NCBI GenBank assembly: GCA_043755595.1
Contig: JAYUSQ010000117.1
Location: 39,236 to 103,235, forward strand
Source: VFZP01 sp043755595
GTDB taxonomy: Bacteria > Acidobacteriota > Terriglobia > Bryobacterales > Bryobacteraceae
Length of the DNA: 64,000 nt
Direction of reading: 5' to 3'
Part shown: one piece after another, positions 1 through 7,241 of the stretch
Layout of the letters: each line of letters starts with the position of its first letter
How positions within the stretch are numbered: the first letter of the stretch is position 1
Program-made: the position numbers and the translations under genes
The notes under the pieces: model-generated
The model's database searches: none
What the model was told of the DNA's origin: nothing
What the model saw: the letters and a program-made list of their open reading frames with translations, nothing else

Positions 1-1294
1 GCGCAATTTCATTGGTGGCCTGAATCGCCGCTTCCTTGGGCGATAAGTCCTTTTCCTCCAGGAACCGGTAGATGTTCTCCAAAACGATGATCGCGTCATC
101 GATCACAATCCCTACGGCCAGAGTCAATGCTAGGAGCGTCATTGAGTTCAACGTGAAGTCCATCACGCGGAGCAGCGTAAAAGTTGTGATGATCGACGTC
201 GGAATCGCGAGCGAACTGATCAGCACCGTGCGCCAGTCGCGAATGAAGATGAAGACGATGATGGACGCCAGCAGACTGCCGAGGACCAAATGCTCTTCTA
301 GCGCCGCCACCGAGTTGCGAATATAGGTCGCCTGCTCCTTGATCACTTCAAGCTTCACGCCGGCGGGCAGTTGCGATCGCACTGCCTCGAGCCTTCCGAG
401 TACCTCGTCCACCACTTTGACCGCATTCGACCCGGTTTGCCGTTGAATTTCCATCGCCACCGCCGGCTTCTCGTGAAGGAATGCAAAGTTGCGCTTTTCG
501 GCCATGCCGTCTTCCACGTGTCCAACGTCGCGAATGCGCACCGGCGCGCCGCCCACGGTCTTGATGATGATGTCGTTGAAATCGTCGATAGACCCTACGC
601 GGCCCATCGTCCGGACCCCCATCTCGGACATGCCGCGAATCATGCGCCCGCCAGGCATTTCAATGTTTTCGGTGCGCACCGCGTGGTCCACTTCCTGAGC
701 GGTCATCGAATAGCCGTTCAGCTTATTCATGTCGAGGAAGATATTGATCTGCCGCGCGCGTGTGCCACTGAGATCGATCTGCGCCACTCCGTCCACTGTT
801 TCGATGGCGCGCCGGATTTGTTTGTCGGCGATCTCGGTCAATTCCCGGATCGACCTGTCGCCGCTAACCGCCAGCGTGATCACGGCTTCGCGGTCCATCT
901 CGGACTTGGCGACCGTCGGCGGGAGCAGATTCGGAGGCAGCCGCCGCAAGGCCGAACTCACCTTCTCGCGCACGTCTTCCACCGCGTCGCCGATTTCGCG
1001 CTCCATCACGAAGGTGACCGAAATGTAGGCCGAACCTTCGCTCACCATCGCGCGCAGCTCTTCGATGCCGCTCACCGCCGCCACCGCTTCCTCGATCGGC
1101 AGCACCACTTGCGATACGATTTCCTCCGGGCTCGCACCGGGCAACCGCAGGTTGATTCTAACGCTCGCCGGGTCACTCTGCGGGAACAGGTCCACGCCCA
1201 AATCCATGAAGCTGAACGCGCCCATCACGACCATGAACATGATGAGCATAAAGGCGAAGACGGGACGGTTGACGCAAATTTCCGACAGTTTCAC
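1..1294 (-). CDS. RND-family efflux pump inner-membrane subunit (partial, N-terminal part)
   Basis: The gene runs off the left edge, so only about 431 N-terminal residues are present. A GTG start (1294-1292) follows an AAAGGA-like ribosome site. The protein opens with MKLSEICVNRPVFAFML, the usual first membrane helix of AcrB/MdtC-type proton-driven transporters, followed by the periplasmic porter domain (motif PGASPEEIVSQVV). Near the edge the TM2-TM4 region appears, including GIVIDDAIIVLENI with the paired acidic residues used for proton relay. The substrate cannot be told from sequence. It is divergent from fabD with about 95 bp between them, where both promoters must lie. Hydrophobe/amphiphile efflux is more likely than the heavy-metal subfamily, by overall motif similarity. 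Confidence 0.93.
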   Translation of the reverse strand, partial: MKLSEICVNRPVFAFMLIMFMVVMGAFSFMDLGVDLFPQSDPASVRINLRLPGASPEEIVSQVVLPIEEAVAAVSGIEELRAMVSEGSAYISVTFVMEREIGDAVEDVREKVSSALRRLPPNLLPPTVAKSEMDREAVITLAVSGDRSIRELTEIADKQIRRAIETVDGVAQIDLSGTRARQINIFLDMNKLNGYSMTAQEVDHAVRTENIEMPGGRMIRGMSEMGVRTMGRVGSIDDFNDIIIKTVGGAPVRIRDVGHVEDGMAEKRNFAFLHEKPAVAMEIQRQTGSNAVKVVDEVLGRLEAVRSQLPAGVKLEVIKEQATYIRNSVAALEEHLVLGSLLASIIVFIFIRDWRTVLISSLAIPTSIITTFTLLRVMDFTLNSMTLLALTLAVGIVIDDAIIVLENIYRFLEEKDLSPKEAAIQATNEIA

Positions 1295-1390
1295 TCGGGA
1301 AGGTCCTTTCTCGGGACGGGCACTCTCTGCTGTAAGATGATTTTACCCCGTCGCCTGGTTACCGGTAAGCCGTGAGAAAATAGGGACTTC

Positions 1391-2323
1391 ATGCCTACTA
1401 CCGCATTCCTATTTCCCGGCCAGGGCTCGCAGTACGCGGGCATGGGCCGCTCGCTTGTTTCGGAGTTCCCTTCGGCGCGGGCGATCTTTGACGAGGCTGA
1501 CGCCGCCCTCGGGTTTTCCCTTTCGACTCTGTGCTTTGAAGGCCCTGAAGACCAACTCAAGCTGACCGAAAACACGCAACCCGCAATCCTCACGGCCTCG
1601 GTCGCGGCCTATGTCGTACTGAAGGAAAAAGGCATTCGACCTGATTTCTTCGCGGGCCACAGCTTGGGCGAATATTCGGCGCTCGTGGCGGCTGGAGCCC
1701 TCAAATTCGCGGACGCCGTGCGGATCGTGCGCAATCGCGGGCGATACATGCAGGAGGCCGTGCCCGCCGGTGTGGGGGCGATGGCGGCGCTCTTGAAGCT
1801 TCCCGAAGGTAAGCTGGACGCCGTTCTCGCCGAAGCCGCGCAAGGCGAAATTGTGTCCGCCGCGAATCTGAATTCGCCCGATCAGGTTGTGATTGCCGGA
1901 CACGCCGGAGCGGTGAATCGCGCCGTCGAACTGGCGAAGGCCGCGGGCGCGCGACGTGGCGTCATTCTGCCGGTCAGCGCGCCGTTCCACTGCGCCCTCA
2001 TGGAGCCTGCCCAGCGCCGTCTGGCCGAACATCTGGCCAAGACCGATTTCGCCGATCTGTCGACGCCATTGGTGAACAACTGGAAGGCGCGCGAGATTCG
2101 TTCCGGCGCGGACGCGCGCACAGGCCTGATCGAGCAAGTGCCGAATCCGGTGCGCTGGATCGAGATCATCAGGCTTTTGGCGGCCAAAGGCGTGACGCGC
2201 TGGATTGAGGTGGGTCCCGGCGCAGTGCTGGCAGGCCTGCTCAAGAACATCGAGCCGGGCCAAGCCGCACTCAAGGGCGGCGAAGCGGCCGACGTAGCGG
2301 CCCTCATGACGGCGGAGGAGTAG
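1391..2323 (+). CDS. fabD: Malonyl-CoA:ACP transacylase
   Basis: FabD moves the malonyl group from CoA to acyl carrier protein, supplying the extender unit for cytoplasmic type II fatty-acid synthesis. The 310-residue length is standard. The oxyanion motif GQGSQ is at residues 10-14, the nucleophile Ser91 lies in GHSLGE, and the catalytic His200 is in PVSAPFH, matching the spacing of the E. coli enzyme. The ATG is preceded by an AGGGAC ribosome site. No other fab genes are adjacent; downstream is an unrelated Uma2-type gene after 14 bp, so co-transcription is possible. Confidence 0.96.
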   Translation: MPTTAFLFPGQGSQYAGMGRSLVSEFPSARAIFDEADAALGFSLSTLCFEGPEDQLKLTENTQPAILTASVAAYVVLKEKGIRPDFFAGHSLGEYSALVAAGALKFADAVRIVRNRGRYMQEAVPAGVGAMAALLKLPEGKLDAVLAEAAQGEIVSAANLNSPDQVVIAGHAGAVNRAVELAKAAGARRGVILPVSAPFHCALMEPAQRRLAEHLAKTDFADLSTPLVNNWKAREIRSGADARTGLIEQVPNPVRWIEIIRLLAAKGVTRWIEVGPGAVLAGLLKNIEPGQAALKGGEAADVAALMTAEE

Positions 2324-2337
2324 AATTAGTTGTCGTC

Positions 2338-2979
2338 ATGGCTTCCCACTTCACCCCGTTACAAGTCGACCTCAACAACGGCGACCGGATGTCGCGCGAT
2401 GAATTCCTGTGGCGCTGGGAGCAGATCCCCGAGCTGAAATTCGCTGAATTGATCGATGGAGTCGTTTACTTGAGTTCACCGCTTTCCACTTTGCATTCGA
2501 GCTACGATGTTTTCATGACCAGATGGTTGATGCGCTATGAGGAACGCTTCGACGGACTGTCGATTTTGACAAGCGCAACCTGGCTGCTCGGCGACAGCAG
2601 TCCACAACCCGATGTTGTCTTGATCCGCGAGTCCGGCGGCACATCGCAGGACGCGGGAAAGTACCGCCAAGGCCCGCCCGAGTTGGCAATCGAAGTTTCC
2701 TCTTCAAGCCGCTCCTACGATCTCGGCCCCAAGCTCGATCTGTACAGACGTAACGGCGTGCAGGAGTACGTCACGGTTCTGGTCGAAGAGCAAAAGGTGC
2801 AATGGCGCGTGCTGAACGAAGGGCATTACCAACTCCTGGAACCCGTGGACGGATTCCTGAAGTCGCGAATTTTCCCCGGCCTTTGGCTGGACCCCCACGC
2901 GCTGTTCCCACCCGATCGAAAGCGTCTGCTCGCAGGCGTCGATGCGGGGCTCGCTTCTAGGGGCCGGGCATCTGAATGA
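2338..2979 (+). CDS. Uma2-family putative endonuclease (DUF820)
   Basis: The 213-residue protein has the Uma2 (DUF820) layout: an N-terminal helix, ELIDGVVYLSSP, then PDVVLI near residue 97 and ELAIEVSSSS near residue 122, followed by a conserved Lys/Tyr helix (YDLGPKLDLYRR). The Asp, Glu and Lys in these motifs resemble a PD-(D/E)XK restriction-like active site. Family members are abundant in cyanobacteria and Acidobacteriota, but the biological role is not established. It overlaps the next gene by four bases (ATGA), implying translational coupling. Confidence 0.85.
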   Translation: MASHFTPLQVDLNNGDRMSRDEFLWRWEQIPELKFAELIDGVVYLSSPLSTLHSSYDVFMTRWLMRYEERFDGLSILTSATWLLGDSSPQPDVVLIRESGGTSQDAGKYRQGPPELAIEVSSSSRSYDLGPKLDLYRRNGVQEYVTVLVEEQKVQWRVLNEGHYQLLEPVDGFLKSRIFPGLWLDPHALFPPDRKRLLAGVDAGLASRGRASE

Positions 2980-3197
2980 AGTGTCGCGTCTGTGGCGGGC
3001 GGCAGGAGGAGCGGGTCACCGATATCCCGTTCAAAGTCAGCGATACCTCGATTGTCATTGTGAAGGCGCTTCCGCTGTTCCAATGCCTTGAGTGCGGCGA
3101 CATCGAAATTGAAGATGGGATGGTGGCGCGCGTGGACCGGGTGTTGGCGGGTATCGATACCTCAGTTGAGCTTAAAGTGGTGCGCTTCTCCGCCTGA
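2976..3197 (+). CDS. YgiT-type zinc-finger protein
   Basis: A 73-residue protein with two CxxC knuckles (CRVCGG near residue 3 and CLECGD near residue 38), the zinc-binding N-terminal half typical of YgiT/MqsA-like antitoxins. The C-terminal helix-turn-helix of full MqsA is absent, as in the short family that usually follows a DUF4258-type toxin. Here the gene instead overlaps the stop codon of the Uma2-type gene. Antitoxin function is inferred from family resemblance only. Confidence 0.8.
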   Translation: MKCRVCGGRQEERVTDIPFKVSDTSIVIVKALPLFQCLECGDIEIEDGMVARVDRVLAGIDTSVELKVVRFSA

Positions 3198-3233
3198 TGT
3201 TCCTTATTCGATCCACGCCTCCACGACAGCCAA

Positions 3234-3767
3234 TCACCCTGAAAGATGATCCTCGGTCTCGGCACTGAGTCGCCGCTGCAAAACGTTTACAGTGCTCAGG
3301 AACTTTGACAATTCGGTGTTCGTCGCCTTTCGTTCTCTACCGGTTGTGTCACGGACGCCGACTGAATTGATTACGGTCGGCTGATCCGGCACCATCACGA
3401 TCTCAAAATGAGATGCACCGTGTCCCAGCGATCGTGCCGGCCGGCAATGGACGTTTTCTTGGCTGCTGCTGCCGCCGCCTCTGTCGAATAGTCCCTTTTG
3501 AACGGGAACGTACTCGAAGAAGAAACCATCAATTGAGAAAGGGACCTTGCCCTCGTTCGTGACGGTTATTCGAACTCGCAGATTTGCCGTGAGTTGGCCC
3601 GCCTCGTTGTCGATCAGAAGCTCTTCCGTGGCGTCGTCGAACTTAAATCGAAGGTCTACCCGCTCAAGTCTTTGATTTCGGAAGAACAAGTACATCGAGA
3701 CTATGAATCCGACGACCACGAGTACTTGCGAAATGACGGAGAACCATTCTTTGACAGCGTTCATCAC
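3234..3767 (-). CDS. Hypothetical single-pass membrane protein
   Basis: This 177-residue protein was not recognised. Residues about 11-29 form one strongly hydrophobic helix (VISQVLVVVGFIVSMYLFF), followed by NQRLERVDLRF, which predicts an N-out/C-in or reverse single-span protein with a soluble beta-rich domain (residues 36-135 contain alternating strands such as LRVRITVTNEGKVPF). It lies between the YgiT-type gene and the RecQ fusion gene, on the opposite strand to both. Start ATG is at 3767; a second Met follows directly. Confidence 0.6.
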   Translation of the reverse strand: MMNAVKEWFSVISQVLVVVGFIVSMYLFFRNQRLERVDLRFKFDDATEELLIDNEAGQLTANLRVRITVTNEGKVPFSIDGFFFEYVPVQKGLFDRGGGSSSQENVHCRPARSLGHGASHFEIVMVPDQPTVINSVGVRDTTGRERKATNTELSKFLSTVNVLQRRLSAETEDHLSG

Positions 3768-3920
3768 TCGTTTTGACTTGCCTCGTCGTCATCATCATAG
3801 CATGAGGAGTGTTGGGCAAAGCCCCAAATAGTTCAAATTGCCTGGGAGGCTTTCGGCTCACTAAGTAGGTAACTTACCAGCCTGCCTGACGGGAGTTTCG
3901 TTAGTGTTAACATTCAGACG

Positions 3921-6023
3921 ATGAATTTGTCGTTGCGCGGCGAAGCGGAGGAGATATTGAGGAGGCTGGCAGGCGATGCGGCCAGCCTTCGCGACGACCA
4001 ATGGACCGCGATTGAGGCGCTTGTCGTTGGCCGCCGCCGTGTGTTATGCGTTCAACGCACCGGGTGGGGAAAGTCTGCCGTCTATTTCGTGGCGACGGTT
4101 CTCCTCCGCCGCCAGAAGTCGGGACCAACCCTGATCATTTCTCCGCTATTGGCCCTGATGCGGAATCAAATTGAGGCCGCCACCCGGGCTGGGGTTGTCG
4201 CGAGAACTATCAACTCGACAAATCTATCGGAATGGAATGACGTCTACGACGAGGTGCTTGATGGGAAGATCGACGCCCTTCTGGTCAGCCCTGAACGGCT
4301 GACTCACCCTGATTTTCGAGACTACATCCTCCCCAAGTTGGCATCTGCCACTGGCCTGCTGGTTGTTGACGAAGCGCACTGTATTAGCGATTGGGGGCAC
4401 GACTTTCGTCCAGACTACCGTAGGATCCGTAGCCTTCTGGATCAACTCTCTCCTGGAGTACCCGTGCTCGCTACAACCGCGACCGCCAATGCCCGCGTTG
4501 TTGCCGATGTTGCCGAACAACTCGGCGAAACGATGGTGTTGCGGGGGCCATTGGATCGCGAGTCCCTCCAACTGTCAGTGCTTTCGCTGCCTAGTTCAGC
4601 CCATCGTCTTGCTTGGCTTGCCGATCACCTTGGAAAATTGCCGGGTTCCGGAATTGTTTACGCCCTGACTGTCGGTGCTGGGCAGCAAGCCGCTGAGTTT
4701 CTGAGTTCACGCGGACATTCTGTGATTGCGTATAGCTCGAAGACAGAAGACCTCGAACGCCGCGCTGCTGAAGCTGATCTCTTAGCTAACCGCACGAAAG
4801 CCTTGGTCGCGACTTCAGCACTCGGAATGGGTTTCGACAAGGCTGACCTCGGATTTGTGGTTCACTTGGGCGCTCCGCCTTCTCCGATCGCGTACTACCA
4901 GCAAATTGGTCGCGCTGGCCGCGCTATCGATCAGGCCTTGGTGATCCTTCTCCCCAGCGACCAAGATTTAGCGATATGGAGATACTTCGCAACGCTTTCA
5001 TTCCCACCAGAGAAGCAGGTTCGTTTAGTCCTCCAAGCTCTCTCCTTCGTAAGTACCCCTTTGTCGACGTCAATCATCGAACATGTTGTTGACTTGAGTC
5101 GGGGGCGCCTTGAACACATGCTCAAGGTTCTGGATGTCGACGGAGTCGTCAAAAGAGTGGATGGTGGTTGGGTAGCAACTGGTGAACCATGGCAGCACGA
5201 CGCCGAACGATATGAGCGCGTAAGTGCGGCGCGAAAAGTCGAACAAGACGCGATGCTGGACTATGTCGCAAGCGGAGACTGTCGTCTCGAGTTTCTCCGT
5301 CGGTGTCTTGATGATTCGCTGGCGGCGCCATGTGGGCGATGCGATAACTGCACCCGGAATAGTCTTCCATCGGAAGTCTTAGAAGAGACGCTAAGTGCTC
5401 TTAAGGTCTTTGTTAACCGCGTAGGGGTCCGCATCGCTCCTCGTACCCAATGGCCAACCGGCCTGCGCCTGTTTAGAATCCCCCTCTCAGGCCGTATTTC
5501 AAGTGACGAGGTTGCTGATACCGGGCGAGTTATAGCGCGATTGACGGACCTCGGGTGGGGCGAAGACCTTAGGGCGCTTTTCGACGTCGCGAGCGATCAG
5601 CGAGTTCCGAATCGAGTCATTGATCTTGCTCTGCAGGTCCTTAGTGACTGGCTGCAAGAAGCAAGGTTCAACCTTGGTGGAGTAGTTATGGTGGAATCAC
5701 TTCGCCGGTCCAACCTTGTCACCAGCTTTGCAGACGGCATTGCCGCCGGGATCGGAGTGCCCATTCTGGGCAGCCTTTCCCTCGGGGAGGTGCCGGATGG
5801 TTCCAAGGCCAATAGTGCTCGCCGCGTCGCCGCGCTCTACGGTCGTGTGGCCGTCTCAGACGGACTCGCCGTTGCCTGTAAAGAGGCAGGGAAGTCAATC
5901 GTTCTTGTCGATGACTTGGTTGATTCTGGCTGGACCATGACGTTGGCGGCCCGCGCCCTGCGCCGTGCGGGTGCCTCATCAGTATTGCCGCTTGCGATCG
6001 CTTCTGCGGGCCGAAGGGGATAG
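3921..6023 (+). CDS. RecQ-family DNA helicase fused to a phosphoribosyltransferase domain
   Basis: The 700-residue protein begins with a RecQ core: Walker A-like QRTGWGKSA (Lys51), the DEAH box at 150-153 followed by the RecQ signature CISDWGHDFRPDYR, and helicase motifs V-VI (ALGMGFDKADLGFVVHLG; QQIGRAGR). A RecQ zinc-binding module follows near residue 450-475 (SGDCRLEFLRRC...CGRCDNC). There is no HRDC domain. Instead the C-terminus (about residues 570-700) ends in VLVDDLVDSGWTMT (about 660-673), the PRPP-binding loop of type I phosphoribosyltransferases. The helicase assignment is firm; whether the transferase domain is catalytic is unknown. It ends 8 bp from the convergent GIY-YIG-type gene. 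The ribosome site before ATG 3921 is weak. Confidence 0.9.
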   Translation: MNLSLRGEAEEILRRLAGDAASLRDDQWTAIEALVVGRRRVLCVQRTGWGKSAVYFVATVLLRRQKSGPTLIISPLLALMRNQIEAATRAGVVARTINSTNLSEWNDVYDEVLDGKIDALLVSPERLTHPDFRDYILPKLASATGLLVVDEAHCISDWGHDFRPDYRRIRSLLDQLSPGVPVLATTATANARVVADVAEQLGETMVLRGPLDRESLQLSVLSLPSSAHRLAWLADHLGKLPGSGIVYALTVGAGQQAAEFLSSRGHSVIAYSSKTEDLERRAAEADLLANRTKALVATSALGMGFDKADLGFVVHLGAPPSPIAYYQQIGRAGRAIDQALVILLPSDQDLAIWRYFATLSFPPEKQVRLVLQALSFVSTPLSTSIIEHVVDLSRGRLEHMLKVLDVDGVVKRVDGGWVATGEPWQHDAERYERVSAARKVEQDAMLDYVASGDCRLEFLRRCLDDSLAAPCGRCDNCTRNSLPSEVLEETLSALKVFVNRVGVRIAPRTQWPTGLRLFRIPLSGRISSDEVADTGRVIARLTDLGWGEDLRALFDVASDQRVPNRVIDLALQVLSDWLQEARFNLGGVVMVESLRRSNLVTSFADGIAAGIGVPILGSLSLGEVPDGSKANSARRVAALYGRVAVSDGLAVACKEAGKSIVLVDDLVDSGWTMTLAARALRRAGASSVLPLAIASAGRRG

Positions 6024-6031
6024 TAAGCTCT

Positions 6032-7060
6032 CTACGCTGGCAAGTAAGATCGATTCCGATAGACGAACTTACGAACCTGAGCGCATATAGTAATGTGGCA
6101 TTGTCGATACTCTTCGGGAAAAATATGCCGGAACCTCGACCGGTCTATCCTCGGAGTCGGCTTTCTGGCAAAGCTGCACACCGGATCCAGAGCATCGTAG
6201 TCTTCCATCTGTGATATAAGCTCAGTCCTAACATCAGCAAGGTCACCCTCAAGCCGCTGGACCATTGGCAACATCCTTAGATATTCCTCGTGAAGGCTCT
6301 CCAGTTCGGGTGTGCGCGGTGTTGCCTCCTGCGGTTCAGTTTCGTCACGGAGGAGCTTTGCTGCCGATGCTTCAGCCTTCTGATCAGCCAGCGCTAGAGC
6401 CTCGTATTGATCCAAGAAATCGACGGCCTTTGGCATCCGTCTCCATCGAAATGCACCCTGGATGACCGTAGTCTTGCATTCGCTCGCGATCGATGGAAAC
6501 TGGTTCTCAGCTACGGCGCTGTTAAAGCGCTCGCCCGGAGGGATAAGCTTGACTCGGACGATGCCTGGTATGCTGAGGCTACTTCCCGTTGCCGCCTGGA
6601 GGCGCGCCTCGACCGTCCGGAGGACGAGCTTGGCCGGTACGAGTTGCCGCATGATATCTCGCGCGCCCCGGTGTAACTGGAACTCTTCAGGAGTGGCTCG
6701 TCGAACCCTCCCGTTTGAGACGCTTGCCGTTATCTCGGCCTCCCTAGCCTTGCGATTTCCGATTTGCAGGACGGCTTTCTTGGCTTCTTCGACGAGGGCC
6801 GGAAGACCGGCACGGTTACATCTAAGCCATTCAGGTTTGAGCATGTCTGTTGCGTGTAGACGATGCATGAAATGCTCGACCTCTCGATGCCAGGGCGTTT
6901 CAAGCGATTCGAATAAGATGAGGTCATAGGGGTTTCCGGTTTGTAGCGTTGAGATCCGGCGCAACACGTCGCCAGTCGTAGTGCCAATTTTCACAAGGCC
7001 GAAATCACGGTCAGCGTTGGATACGTCCCTAAGAGTCAAGAAATAGACATAGCCGCACAT
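6032..7060 (-). CDS. GIY-YIG/T5orf172-type nuclease-domain protein with C-terminal helical region
   Basis: The first about 95 residues match the T5orf172/MUG113 branch of the GIY-YIG superfamily: YVYFLTL, FGLVKIGTTTGDVLRRISTL (conserved Lys-Ile-Gly and Arg), and a later Glu-rich helix with HREVEHFMHRLHA. The remaining 250 residues are charged, mostly helical, with a possible coiled coil around residues 245-285 (LESLHEEYLRMLPMVQRLEGDL) and no recognised domain. The 342-residue length is longer than a stand-alone nuclease domain. It converges on the RecQ fusion gene. Nuclease activity is inferred from family, not shown. Confidence 0.72.
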   Translation of the reverse strand: MCGYVYFLTLRDVSNADRDFGLVKIGTTTGDVLRRISTLQTGNPYDLILFESLETPWHREVEHFMHRLHATDMLKPEWLRCNRAGLPALVEEAKKAVLQIGNRKAREAEITASVSNGRVRRATPEEFQLHRGARDIMRQLVPAKLVLRTVEARLQAATGSSLSIPGIVRVKLIPPGERFNSAVAENQFPSIASECKTTVIQGAFRWRRMPKAVDFLDQYEALALADQKAEASAAKLLRDETEPQEATPRTPELESLHEEYLRMLPMVQRLEGDLADVRTELISQMEDYDALDPVCSFARKPTPRIDRSRFRHIFPEEYRQCHITICAQVRKFVYRNRSYLPA

Positions 7061-7170
7061 ACGGGGGACTCACTCCTTGATGCGAATCTCAGGAGTTCGC
7101 CCATTGACCGTGAACCGAAAGTGCAACAACCGCCTCCTCGCTTCGAATCGAATTTCATCATCTTAGTGTA

Positions 7171-7212
7171 TTAAAAGCGAAAACGGCAGATGGGGTTGAA
7201 CCCGATCTGCCG
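7171..7212 (-). terminator. Intrinsic terminator of the rpsO-pnp operon
   Basis: Read on the minus strand, CGGCAGAT pairs perfectly with ATCTGCCG (7212-7205 with 7191-7184), extended by a GGG/CCC segment, and is followed by a T-rich run (GTTTTCGCTTTT). It sits 30 bp beyond the pnp stop codon. Confidence 0.85.
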
Positions 7213-7241
7213 CTATCCTTCGAAACTTGTCTAACTCCGGC

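Noticed and set aside
371..1375. Long plus-strand open frame across the RND gene
   Set aside because: It is a shadow of the minus-strand RND frame, rich in His/Arg/Asp low-complexity, with no family match.
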